Assembly: GCA_027886175.1 (NCBI GenBank)
Contig: JAJNNQ010000129.1
Location: 5,580,001 to 5,644,000 of the forward strand
DNA from: Phylloscopus collybita
Taxonomy: Eukaryota > Chordata > Aves > Passeriformes > Phylloscopidae
DNA length: 64,000 nucleotides
Direction of reading: 5' to 3'
Part shown: one piece after another, positions 14,418-25,500 of the stretch
Layout of the letters: every line of letters begins with the position of its first letter
Position numbering within the stretch: the stretch's first letter is position 1
The notes under the pieces: model-generated
What the model was told of the DNA's origin: nothing
What the model saw: the letters and a program-made list of their open reading frames with translations, nothing else
Databases searched by the model: none
Position numbers and translations under genes: made by a program

Positions 14418-15327
14418 AAAATACCATGCCAGACTCCCCAAAGGCCTCTGTTCTGCAGCATCCCTCCAGATGAAGATGATTTAGATAAAAACTGCTTGGG
14501 TTTTTTTTTAAGGTGGATGGGGAGGACAATTTGTTGGATGTGCTCTGGGCAGTGGGAACGCTGGGAACGCTGGGAGATGTGGAATTCCCACACGAGGCCA
14601 GTGGCAGGGTGATATTTCAAAGAGGCTACTGTATCCAGAAGGGTGGCAACAGAAGAGACTTGTCTGGTTGATTTCCTGGGATTTTCCCTGGATTTCCATG
14701 AACTGGCAGATCATCCATTCCAGCCTCTCTCTCCTTGTTCCCAGACAAGGGGGATGGCTGTGTCTGCTCTCAGCTGTGCCACGAGCCCAGCCACTGCCTG
14801 AAGTGGGATTGGAGCCTTGCAGGCTCCCAGACCACGATGCTCTTGTCTTCCCCATCACAAGGGAAGCCAGGGCCATGGGTTCTCAAAGCCTTTCAGCTCC
14901 CAGCTGTGTTAACTTCCACCCAGGGGACATCCCCTGGCAGGGCTGGCCCCTGGCACCCTGTGCAGCCACTGCTCTTACACTGGGGTCAGGGACTATGGGA
15001 ACAAGGCTGCAAGGAGTGGAGCTGCCGGTTAACCAGAAGTCCTGTCCATCCAGGGAAAAAGCCAGGAAATCAACCAGACAAGTCTCCTCTGTCTCCAGAG
15101 ACCTGGGCCGTGGTTTTGCGCAAGCATGTGAAAATAAATAAATTAAGAGATTAATTTAGCTTTGGAGACTTGGGGCTTGTTTGTTTGTTTGTTTGTTTGT
15201 TTTTATTACCTTTAAAAAGGCAGCTGCAGGTGGGAGGTGCTGCCCAGCTGGAAGCACCCCTGTGACCACATTTGCTCTAGCTGGAGGGGCAGCGCCGTGC
15301 TGCCACAGCCCCAGGCTGACAGCAGAG
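14418..15327. other. Intergenic sequence, nothing recognised but a simple repeat
   Basis: Mixed-composition sequence without gene signatures. A (GTTT)n tract lies at about 15177-15203. AATAAATAAATTAA at 15134-15147 could serve as a distal poly(A) region for RNLS, but nothing links it to the gene. Confidence 0.6.
15177..15203. repeat. (GTTT)n microsatellite
   Basis: About six uninterrupted GTTT units running into T5. Confidence 0.9.
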
Positions 15328-15434
15328 CTCTGAGGGATCAGGGTGAGCAAAGATGAGAGATTGCTCAAAGGACAGAGGCAGAGACATCTCCACTGGTCTG
15401 CCACTCCTGGAATCAGAGGCTGCTGCTGATACAA
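15328..15434 (-). repeat. Arm 2 of a 107-bp inverted repeat pair
   Basis: Reverse-complement partner of 14011-14117 with 105 of 107 positions identical. The spacer between the arms is 1210 bases. Confidence 0.85.
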
Positions 15435-15622
15435 GCTGCACCAGCCTGGGCTGTGACACCAGGGCAGAGGAGTTTCCCCCTTGGGTCCATGCAGGGAAGA
15501 GGAGCCTGACCCTCTGCCACCCAAGCCGTGCAGGGTGTCTGGGGCACCAGCCTGAGGGCTCTGGGGCTGCCTGGGCGAGGGTGGCGTTTGCCAATTCCAG
15601 AGTGACTGACCCTGGTGGTGTC

Positions 15623-16000
15623 ATGCCACCAGGAGGCTGTGCCAGGCCATCATGAGGCTGTGCCATCAGGAGGCTGTGCCATCAGGAGGCTGTGCCATGC
15701 CACCAGGAGGCTGTGCCAGGCCACCAGGAGGCTGTGCCAGGCCATCATGAGGCTGTGCCATCAGGAGGCTGTGCCATCAGGAGGCTGTGCCATGCCACCA
15801 GGAGGCTGTGCCAGGCCATCATGAGGCTGTGCCATCAGGAGGCTGTGCCATGCCACCAGGAGGCTGTGCCAGGCCATCATGAGGCTGTGCCATCAGGAGG
15901 CTGTGCCATCAGGAGGCTGTGCCATGCCACCAGGAGGCTGTTCCAGGCCACCAAGAAGGAGGCTGTGCCATCAGGAGGCTGTGCCATCATGAGGCTGTGC
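15623..16000 (+). repeat. Minisatellite, 20 units of 16/21 bp with higher-order pattern
   Basis: Twenty consecutive units share the core GAGGCTGTGCC. Short units are 16 bp (ATCAGGAGGCTGTGCC). Long units are 21 bp, in ATGCCACCAGG..., AGGCCATCATG... and AGGCCACCAGG... variants. They recur in the order long(ATGCC)-long(AGGCC)-short-short, giving a higher-order repeat of about 74 bp. Unit 18 has a 4-bp insertion and unit 17 a G-to-T change. The open frames here are repeat translations, not a gene. Confidence 0.97.
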
Positions 16001-16039
16001 TGGAACCAGGAGCCCGGGTGCTCCCAGGGCGCTCTCTGA

Positions 16040-16920
16040 GCTGCCCAGCCAGCACCTTGAGCCCCTGTGCAGAGATTTCCCGGGAGCCCGAGCCGCTTTT
16101 GCCTCTAATCCAGCCTCTGGCTCGGCTGTGCCGTCCCTAAGCCGCTTTGGAGCTGAAGCCCTGAAATCCCGGAGCCTTCTGCTGCCGCTGTGCCCGGCTC
16201 ACCGCAGCGCCTCCCCGGCAGCTTCCTTGGGATTTGTGCTTAAATCCCACACTCAGGTGGCACCTCCGGGATCAGCCGGGGCTGACACCGGCACGGCTGG
16301 GGCAATGCAGCCCCGCGGGGCACGGAACAGCCCCTTTGCCCAGGAGGAGGAGGTGGGAGGGGAGGCGGGGGAGAGCGACTGGCTTTCTTTGCGAGAAGGG
16401 CCAAGCAAAATTTCTCCCCCGGAGGTAAATAAACGGAAACAGGGAGAGAGTTGTGATGGAGAGATTTTGTGTTGAGCAAAGGGCGTGCAGGGCAGGTTGC
16501 TGTCACCTTGGAGGCTGTGGTGATGAAACCCTTGGAAAAAAACCTCGCCGTTTCCCAATTTTCATCCCGTAACAGCGGAGCATCACCGCGGGAAAAGCCA
16601 GCCAGGTGTGCGCGGCCGTCAGGGGAGGGGCAGGCAGAGCCCGGGCTCGGCCCGTCCCAGCGCTGCCGTGGGAAAAAGAGCCGGTCCCGCCGTGGCCCTG
16701 CCACCCCACGGCGGTCACGGGAGCGCTGCGGTCACCCACAGCTCGGGGTGACATTATCTGCTGCAGCCCAGCCTCCTCCCTCACCTGCGCGGGGCCCGGC
16801 ACATCCTTCCTTCCTCAGCGCTATCTGAGCTCGCATCTCCCCCGCGGGGCTACGGAGCAAAGCTGCTCCTCTCGGGACGTGGCAGCGATGCTTGCACCGG
16901 GGTTTGAGGAGCCTTTTTCA
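16040..16920. promoter_or_regulatory. CpG-rich island, left part
   Basis: CpG dinucleotides occur at 3 to 8 per 60 bases over most of this stretch, far above the surrounding intergenic DNA (usually 0 to 1). GC content is high. No exon, TATA box or start codon context is convincing. It lies 3 kb beyond the RNLS stop, where no promoter is expected from either flanking gene. Confidence 0.55.
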
Positions 16921-17585
16921 GCCAAGAACTGGGAGCGGGGGGGGAAAAAAAAACATTAAAATTAAAAATAATAATAAAATTTAAAATTAAAAATAATAAT
17001 AAGAATTAAAATTAAAATAATAATAAGACTTAAAATTAAAATAATAATAAAAATTAAAATTTAAAATAATAATGAAAATTAAAATTTAAAATAATAATGA
17101 AAATTAAAATTTAAAATAATAATAAAAATTTAAATTTAAATTTAAATTAAAAAAAAATTAAAAACGTGGTGGGCAGTCAGCGTGGGATGTTGCAGCGATG
17201 CTTGCACCAGGTGAGGGGGTTGAGCAGCCTTTTTCAGCCCAGACTGGGGGCAGGGGAAAAAAAAATTTTAAATTAAAAATAATAATAATAAAAATTAAAA
17301 TTTAAAATAAGTTAATTAAAATAAAATTAAAATTAAAATTAAAAAAAAAATGAAAAAGTTGGTGGGCCATCAGCGCGGGACATTGCAGCGATGCTTGCAC
17401 CGGGTGAGGGAGTTGAGCAGCCTTTTTCAGCCCAGACTGGGAGCAGGGGAAAAAAAATTAAAATTAAAAATAATATAATAAAAATTCACATTTAAAATCA
17501 GTTAATTAAAATAAAATTTAAAAAAATAAAAAAAATTTAAAAAAAAAAATTAAAAACGTGTTGGCCAGTCAGCGCTGGAATATAG
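16870..17585. repeat. Composite tandem repeat, GC block plus AT-rich spacer
   Basis: The block GCAGCGATGCTTGCACC, followed by GAGCAGCCTTTTTCAGCC (first copy GAGGAGCC) and an A-run, occurs at 16882, 17192 and 17385. A fourth, partial copy is recognisable from AACGTGTTGGCCAGTCAGCG at about 17555. Copies are separated by AT-only sequence built from AAAATTAAAA and AATAATAATA. The unit length therefore varies from about 193 to 310 bases because the AT part expands. Confidence 0.9.
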
Positions 17586-18110
17586 GTCAGCCACTCTCCC
17601 GGCAGCTGCTTCCCTTGCCCGGGGCGCAGGGAAAGGGGATGAGCTGGCAGGAGAGGAGCGGATCAGCCACTCTCCCTCGCCACCTTCTCCGAGCGCAGAA
17701 AATCCCGGCTCAGGCAGGCGCGGCCGCCGCTCCCGTCCGCAGCGAGCCATCCGCACGTGGCCGCTGGCACGGGAGGGACGGAGCCTCGGGAACACGCCGG
17801 GACAAAGGGACTTCTGTTCTCGGACCGCTCACAGATGTGTTGTTGCAATAGCCACGGGCCATTGCTCCGTACAGGGAGAGCTGGGCCGAGCCTGCTCCAA
17901 ACCCTGCATCAGCGGCACCCTGCATCCCGCTCCTCTGGGGTTCGCTGCCTCGCTCCGCGCACCTGTGCAATGCAAATCCCGCTTCCCTTGGATTTAAAAA
18001 GCGGTCCTGGGGGCGGCTTGGGAGTGCCAGCTGCAAGCACGGCAAGGCGGGAGCAAGTGGAAATAATCCCCGTCACAGATCACAGCTCCAGCCGGCCCCC
18101 CTGGCCCCTG
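17580..18110. promoter_or_regulatory. CpG-rich island, right part
   Basis: This is a second CpG-dense stretch (for example CGCGGCCGCCGCTCCCGTCC at 17719) directly after the tandem repeat. It contains a local duplication of ATCAGCCACTCTCCC-like sequence at 17586 and 17663. The two CpG-rich halves were probably one island before the AT-rich repeat expanded within it. Confidence 0.5.
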
Positions 18111-18574
18111 CCAAAGGGGTTTTGAGCAGCTCTGGCTTGGGGAGAAAACCGGGGTGTCTGCCCCAAGCGCGGCTGGAGGTGGTTCCTGGCTGTTTCTCCA
18201 GGTAAAGGAGCTCATCTGAATTCCACCCACTGCACCGTGTGCTGGAACTGGGAAGTGAAACAGCAAATGAGAGGGACCCACCTGCTCATGGTCCTGGTCC
18301 GTGACTCCCCCTTTATCAGCCTGCTGCTCTGGGGAGGAGTTTCTTTGGGTGTCCTGGGCTTTTCCCCTAGGACACAGGTAGGATTGATGCTGAGCAAGCA
18401 GCTCAGCTCCAGAGAGAGGGATTTGGTCGGGCAGGGAGAATTTCAGGAGCAGCTCATGCCCCAGCCACGCAGGCAAGGAGGGGACATGATTTGGAGGAGT
18501 GTGTTTTTCTTTGCTCCAATCTGCCTAAAAAGAGGTGAATTTTTCTTGTGGGACTCATCTTCCTCTTGTCTGCA

Positions 18575-18720
18575 AGTCTTTTTTTTTTTTTTTTTTTAAT
18601 TTGGTCAGGGAGAGAACAATCTCTTTTTTTTTTTTGTATGGATAATTTAAAAAAAAACCCAACCAAATATATCTATATCTATATCTATATCTATATCTAT
18701 ATCTATATCTATATCTATCT
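18575..18720. repeat. Poly-T tracts and (ATCTAT)n microsatellite
   Basis: T-runs lie at 18580-18597 and 18623-18634, followed from about 18667 by some eight copies of the hexamer ATCTAT. The open frames through it encode only Tyr-Ile or Arg-Tyr repeats. Confidence 0.95.
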
Positions 18721-19463
18721 TCTGATTTTCCCTGGAGGTCATAAGTGGAGATGAAAATCCAGAGCCATATTTGCTGATGCAGTGTACACACAGAGGGCTT
18801 CACGTCGGGGTGCTGAGCCTGGCCTGGATCCAGGCTGTCATTTGGAGAGGAATAAGATCTCCAACTCCTAAACTAGTGAGAAAAACAGAGCTGGGACACT
18901 GTGAGGCAGATTTTCTGCCCTGCATCTGCGAGCACAGGGTGCTAAAGAAATCCCTGCTCCCAGGGAGCGGCCAGAGGGTTAAATTTTGGCTCCCTCTGCC
19001 TCACTTTATTCTCTGAATAATGAAATTAGTTGTTCCAGAGCCTTTTGAAGGGCTGAGCTGAGCCTTCTTGCAGAACAATACACGCTGTGCTCTCGATGTG
19101 AGTGCCCTTATGGTGAACTTTGAGCTACACATCTGCTATAAAGAAGTAACTCTTATTCCCAGTTGGCCACGGCTAGGAAAGGATTCCGGCTCCGTCCACG
19201 CCTCGGCACAGCTCTGCTTGCTCCCTGGAAGCCTGGCCTCGGAGCAGAGGGGCAGGGACCATTTGGAAAGCTCGTTAGAAGGCCCCAGCACGTTCAGTGC
19301 TTTCCCCGGGCGAGGGAGGGCTGGAGATGAGCCCTGCAGGAGCTGAGCACGCGACTGAGCTCCGGCCCGTTCCCAGCAAAGCCCCTGGAATCCGGCATGG
19401 ACTTCCAGCTGTGCCGGGAGGCTGCAGGAACAGCTCCCTGGGGATGCTTGCAGTTGGTGTGTA
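18721..19463. other. Intergenic sequence, nothing recognised
   Basis: Moderately GC-rich sequence without coding, CR1 or LTR signatures. Confidence 0.55.
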
Positions 19464-19634
19464 GAGAATCCCAGGATCCCCCGAGGCTGGAAAAGCCCTC
19501 CCAGCCCATGGAGACCCAGCTGTGCCCCATGCCCACCTTGTCCCCAGCCCAGAGCACTCAGTGCCACCTCCAGCCCTTCCTTGGGCACCTCCAGCCATGG
19601 GCACTCCAAAGCTCCCTGGGCAGCCCCTGCCAGG
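19464..19634 (-). repeat. CR1 LINE 3' end, antisense (subtype A)
   Basis: Begins AGAATCCCAGGATCC and includes CATGCCCACCTTGTCCCCAG and GCACCTCCAGCCATGGGCAC. Truncated at CAGCCCCTGCCAGG. Confidence 0.88.
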
Positions 19635-19868
19635 AGAAATGAGTGCTTGAAACGTGGGCCTTGTGAGAGGTTAAATGTGCAACAAGAGGCAGAAGTTAAT
19701 GTTAGTGCAGAAACCACAGGGGAGGATTTCAGGGTGCAGGGAGGATGAAATTCCTGTTTCCATAAGGATTGCAGGCTGCTGGATCTGGTTGCTGAGGCCC
19801 CTGAAGGAGGTGTGATGTCCACTCTCTGTTTAATAGAACTCCAAGCTCCTGGTGTTGGAGGAGAAATT

Positions 19869-20128
19869 AATCCCAGGATCCCTGAGGCTGGAAAATCCCT
19901 CCCAGCCTGTGGAGACCCAGCTGTGCCCCATGCCCACCTTGTCCCCAGCCCAGAGCACTCAGTGCCACCTCCAGCCCTTCCTTGGACACCTCCAGCCATG
20001 GGCACTCCAAAGCTCCCTGGGCAGCCCCTGCCAAGGCCTGAGCACCCTTTCCATGCAGAAATTCCTGCTGCTGTCCAAGCTGAGCCTCCCCTGGCGCAGC
20101 TTGGGGCCCTTTCCCCTTATCTTTGCCA
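19869..20128 (-). repeat. CR1 LINE 3' part, antisense (subtype A)
   Basis: Same family and strand as the copy 400 bases upstream, but extending further 5' through CATGCAGAAATTCCTGCTGC to GGGGCCCTTTCCCC. The two tails do not continue one another, so they are separate insertions or a local duplication. Confidence 0.88.
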
Positions 20129-22043
20129 ACCAGAAAAAGCAGGACAAGAGGTGTAGGAAGGAGACTGAAATGGTGAGAGCACAAGGTATGGTGGCATCTC
20201 TCTGGAGCCCCTGGTTCCCAAATGGACAGGCCATTTGTTAGTTATTGCAGGCAGCACTGATGGCATCAGTGAAAACAACCAGTGGCAAAACAAGTGGCAA
20301 GCTGTGGGTGTCACAGTGTCACCTTCAGCATCACCAGGTGTCTGTGTGGGATGATTCATGCAGTCACACGACTTGGTCACACAAGGTGTTAGATCAGATG
20401 GTTTCTCACACCATCTCATGGAGTTCGACATGAAAAAAGGCAAATTCTGTTTCTTTTTCCTCCTTTGCTTGTAGGGTTGCTGTTGGCTGTGGAGCAGGAC
20501 TGTCTCATTTGAAATGATTTTCCCCTTCCAAGCCTCACTTCTGATCCTCATCCTCCTCAGTTCCTCTTCTTCATGCTGGTGGCACCTCCATCCCATACCA
20601 ACACCCCTCAACACCTGCAGTGGGAGGTGCTGTGCCCAAAAATGAGGTCTCCTCTCCAAAACCAGCCCTTGACCACGTGCTTTTTATCCAAGCCCCTACA
20701 TTTGAAACTGTTGAGTGGAAGTCACAGTGAGGAGCACAGAAACACGGGTTTGGGGTGGTTCAGTCCCCTGCAATCAGGGACTGTTACATTTCCCTCGCGT
20801 GTCGCAAGAGGAGCAGCTCGGGTTCGTCCCAGGATGCTGAGAAATGGTAAAATTAGGATTCCATGCAGCGTCTGATTCATTCCTGAGTCGTTTTCCTAAT
20901 GGGACTGACTGCAGCTTGAAGCAGCAGGACTTGACAGGTCTTTTGTCCCTGCCCCGAGGAGCCCATCGGAACGCAGTAATTCCCCCTCCGACGCACAGCA
21001 AGGAGAGCGCCTGATAATCTTCTTTTCCAAAGCAATATAGGCCAAGCATCTTGATCCTTTCCTTCCCAGCCTGAATGGCGGCGGAGATGCTGGACATGGC
21101 TGCAGGATCCTGTAATCCCCTGGGATGTCTGGGAGCGTGCACCCTTTGCTCTGCAGGAGCCGGACCCGTGCCCAGATCAGAATCCTGAGACCTGAAACCT
21201 GCCTTTGAGGGGCAGGACCTGAAGGGGGTCCAGGAGCTGAGCAAAGCAACCAAGTGGGGGTCTTTTTCCCCTGGTGGAAAAGACCACTGGGGATGGAAAA
21301 GCGGAGCTATTGCCAAACACGGAAACGTTTCCTGATCTGTTTACTAATATTTGGTGCTCCTTTCTGGATGGCGTTCAAGCCAAAACCCAACCACACGCGT
21401 CAGCAACTTCCTGCCCTCCTCCCCACCCCGGTCTCCTGCACCCGGGGGAGCAGCAGGGATGGGAAGAGCTGGTGAGAGGCGAGGAGGGAGTTGGGTTGTT
21501 GTTTCCATCTGGCAGCAGGGATGCTGGCGCCAGGCTCTGCTCGGAGGGGCACAGGGCTGGGCCGGAGGCGTTTGTTGCACGCAGTGGTGCCCGGGCGGGC
21601 AGGAGGGCACAGAGGGGCTCTGCCCGCCCAGCCCCTCAGGCAACCCAGGCCCGTGCCAGCCCGGCTCCTAATGGCAAATAAATAGCATCTTACAATTGTG
21701 TCTTTATGATGGGGATGTTTACAGCCGTCCCAGGCTGTGGGGGAGGGAGGGGAGGGAGGGCGGGTTCGCGGCTCCCGAAAGGTCAGCGCGGCGCTTGGGG
21801 CCAACGTAACCCCCCGACTGCTGCAGGCCTTGGGCTGCCTGCTGCATCAGCCATCCCCAGCACAGACTGGACAACCTCCAGCCTGCCTGTTGCTCTTTGC
21901 TGAGAGTAGTAGATATGTTAGAACCAGGGCTTTTTACCTTTTACTTTCACTGCAGGTTCTTTGGTGTTTGAGGTTTCGACGTTTTCCTATCCGGCCATAA
22001 AGCTGTGGGATCTGGGGCTTTGCTTCCCTGCTCTGCTTGAATC
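20129..22043. other. Intergenic sequence, no gene seen
   Basis: Both strands lack recognisable exons. The 20.9-21.8 kb part is moderately GC- and CpG-rich and contains a guanine-run motif at 21739. AATAAATAG at 21677 is isolated. Confidence 0.55.
21739..21764 (+). other. Potential G-quadruplex motif
   Basis: Six G-runs of three to five bases separated by single bases (GGGGGAGGGAGGGGAGGGAG then GGCGGG) satisfy the usual quadruplex pattern with one-base loops. Function unknown. Confidence 0.6.
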
Positions 22044-22553
22044 ATAAAATTACAGATGGAGGGAATAGTTTGGGTTGGAAGGGGACTTAGAGACCATCCA
22101 GTTCCTCCCCCCTGCCATGGGCAGGGACACCTGCCATTATCCCAGGCTGCTCTAAGCCCCAGTGTACAGCCTGGCCTTGGGCACTGCCAGAGATCCAGGG
22201 GCAGCCACAGCTGCTCTGGGCACCCTGTGCCAGGGCCTGCCCACCCTCCCAGGGAACAATTCCTGCCCAATATCCCATCCATCCCTGACCCCTGGCAGTG
22301 GGAAGCCATTCCCCCTTGTCCTGCCACTCCAGTTACTGATGAAATCCCTCTCCATCTTCCCTGTAGCCCCTTCAGACCCTGGAATGAGCTGTGAGGTCTC
22401 CACAGAGCCTTCTCACAGCCCCAATTCTCCCAGCCTGGCTCCACAAGGGAGGTGCTCCAGTCCCCTCAGCAGCTTGGTGCCTTCTCTGGCCCTGCTCCAG
22501 CAGCTCCATGTCCTTCTTTTCCTGGAGCACCAGAACTGTGCACAGGAACTTCC
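22044..22553 (-). repeat. CR1 LINE 3' part, antisense, about 500 bp
   Basis: Starts with a degenerate octamer tail (AATCATAAAATTACAG). It continues through GTTTGGGTTGGAAGGGGACT, CCCTGTGCCAGGGCCTGCCC and AGCTCCATGTCCTTCTT, a longer CR1 3' region than most copies here. Confidence 0.9.
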
Positions 22554-25500
22554 CTGCCCATTCACGCTCCTCAAGGGAGCTGCTGGCTCTGAAAACCCAC
22601 CCTGAGCGCAGGCCAGGAGGTCAGACACCCTTCTCAAGTCCACTTTAGCTCAAGTCCACAGCACTGGGCAGATCCGTCCAAATCTAGCTTGTCCCTGCCT
22701 GCAAGATGAGCAAAGAGTGGCATTTTGCAAGGGACACTCGTTGCTCCACTGGTATCAATACTTCCAGGGCAGCTCCCAGCTTCAATGGCTTCAGGTCTCT
22801 GTTCAGTAACTTAAAGCCCACGGTGTTCATCTCATGTTCTTACTTACTTGTGGCAGAAATCAGCATTGAGTCCCCACAGAAATTGTTTACTTTGCTGTTG
22901 TCAATAGAAACTAAAGGTCAAGCAATCAGAGCTGAGCCTGTGGTTCTAATTCAGTATCTGTTTATATTTTTTGCTGGTGAGTATTAATAAAAATATTTGT
23001 TTGGCCATGGAGGCTTCATGGCTAAAACAAAGGTGGCCGTGGAGTTGAGAAGTGGGGGAAAATAAGCCAAGCCTCTGCTCAGCAGAGAGCACAGGCTGAG
23101 GGAGGCCTCACAACTGCAGTCACCTCGTAAATCCATCTACACTGATCAAGGTGGGTATTTTCCCCTACAGCTGCATCCCAGCCAGGCTGAGGACCCACAG
23201 TCCTCACAGCAATATCTCCTGATCCCTCCAACTTCTTGGGCAACTCTTTACATCTTTAAAAACACACCTGTGCTGGGTCCACTGTAGCTTTTTATTGTGA
23301 GAAGGGCAAATGAATTCTCTGGGGGGCTTTAAAAATAGCCCTATCTGGCACAAAACCCAATTTTCTCTGGCTTCCAAACTTTCCATTTACAAGTTTTGGA
23401 CATACAGCTTAAGGAAGGCTTTGGGGGTTTTGTCTTTTGTTCTTGTGCATCACATTCTAGTTTCTTTGGGGAAGAAATTGAGGGAGGGGAGGAAAAAGCA
23501 TCTATGGAGTCAAAAGAGGGTTTTACTTTTTAGGTGCTTGAGCCCTCTCACTCCACCTTGTTCCATCTCTGCCAGACCGTGCCCAGACCCCCAAGCAGTC
23601 TGCACCAAAGCCTCTTCCTTCCTTCCTTGTGTGAGTTGGATTAGAAAAGACAGGCTCTGGCATTTTGGAAATGAAATCTGTGCTGCCTGGGTAATGGTGA
23701 AGAGCTCAGTGTCATCAATAATTAAAGCCCATTTGTCCCTTCCCAGTGAAGAACTGAGATTGCTTTACCGAGTCTCGATCAATACCAGCCACAAGCAAAC
23801 CAGTGTGTCTGCAACAGGGACTCCTTGGAATGAAACCTGCCTCCAACTGGGGAGGAAAAAAAAAAAAAAAAAAAAGAGCATGGAGGTCTTGTTTTGGAGT
23901 CATCTGCTCAGCAGCTCTTTGGGTTCAAAGGGTGCAGAGCTACCAGGCAAACTTCAGCAGCACCACGCCGGCTGATCCGCTAGCACGGGGCTGTGAGTAA
24001 TTCCGAAACCCTCACCTCGGAGGTGGAGCCAGATGACACAAAGTGAATCACCCAGAAGCCCAGGACCCTTTTCTGCTGGCAAAAGAAGCTGTGAACACCT
24101 TGCAAGTGGCACGGGTTTCCTCTGCTTATTCAGCATTTTGCTTGGCTTGGCTTTTATCCTGCTGGTATTGCTCAGAGGTGGGATCCCCAAGCAGCCTGTG
24201 CGTGGTTGTTTGACTCAGAAAAGCTGGTAGCACAGGTGTTCTGAAACAGAATGGTTTGGGGGAGCTGAATTTTTCCATCCCTCAGTCTCTGAGCTCTGGG
24301 CTTCATCGCCAGGTGCTCAGCTTGAATGAGGATGTAAAGCAGAAATCACTTGCTCATCACATCCGTCTTCACAAGGGAAGGTCTCTTTGATTTCCTGTGT
24401 CAGCTGAGTGTGACAATGTCTGCATTGTGGCAAATCCCCTGAGCCCAAGTATCCCGTCTTGAACGCTGCCCAGAAACCCGGGGAAAGGTATAAGAACAAG
24501 GAAAACATGCAGGGGAATGTCACCTGGGGGCTCTCGCAGCTTCTGGTGCTCTGCTGCTCAGGGATTTTATGAAGTGGGTCATTTTGGAAGCCATCAGCAC
24601 CATTCCTGGAAGGAATTCCCCATTCATTAACTCGTTCATCGCCCTTTTAAACTCACAAGAACTCCTTACATCCCCCAAACCAGGGGACTCTGCAGGGGAA
24701 ATGTGTGTCCTGGGAGCAGCACCCTTCTCCTGCCCGACCCGAACCTGTCCCCGGCTGAAGCTGGTGCCGTCTGCTGCACTCTGATTTCTTCCTGCAGGAC
24801 CTGTCACAGGCAACCGGACGGACCTGGCTTAAACAGCTCCTCCTACAGGAGCCATCCCGGCTCTTCCATCCTTCCCGAAGCTTTCCCAGCTCCCTTCTGA
24901 GACGGGGAGACTAAAACTGCTCCGGCATCCAAGTCCAAGGCACAGAGGCACAGGGGCGTGGTGGATTTGTGCTGCAGCATCGTAGTGCTTTCCCTTCCCT
25001 TACTGGTCATTCCTCACGGCATTTGGGTTTTTGTTTGTTGTTTTTTTTTTTTTTTTTGGGGTGCTCCTGAGCACTGGACTTGTTCTTTCCAGAGGCTATC
25101 CATCCATCAGAACGTTGGGATGCCATTCTGGAGTGCTGACAGCAGTCAGGGCCAATCCCTCACTGGTGGCATCTGGGTTATTTTCCCTTTGTGAATCACT
25201 TTGCACCCAAATGGATCCTTTCACATTGTCCCTCAGCTTCACCATCCCTTTTTTTTTTCCAGGTAGCCAAGGAACGTGCTGAAAAGTCTGGATTTCAGTA
25301 ATGTGGGACTTCCCCTGCTGCAACTTGTGCTGGTGAATCTGAGGGTCTGGCTGTGCCCCTCTGAGCAGAGTCCAGATCCCAAATCCCTCTGTAATTACTG
25401 ACATCCCCACTGACCTCCATCCACACCGGCACCAGGAGCTGCTGGTGTCCCCAGGGGGTGGCAGGGTTACACCTGGAAACGGGGATGGGAATGGGGATGG

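Noticed and set aside
15615..16039. Repetitive open frames rich in HQEAVP and GGCAI peptides
   Set aside because: Translation of the 16/21-bp minisatellite. The 16-bp units shift the frame, so no stable protein repeat exists.
19136..20005. 289-codon minus-strand open frame
   Set aside because: It joins two CR1 tails through GC-rich DNA. The frame has no splice or start context and repeats the peptide found in other CR1 copies.
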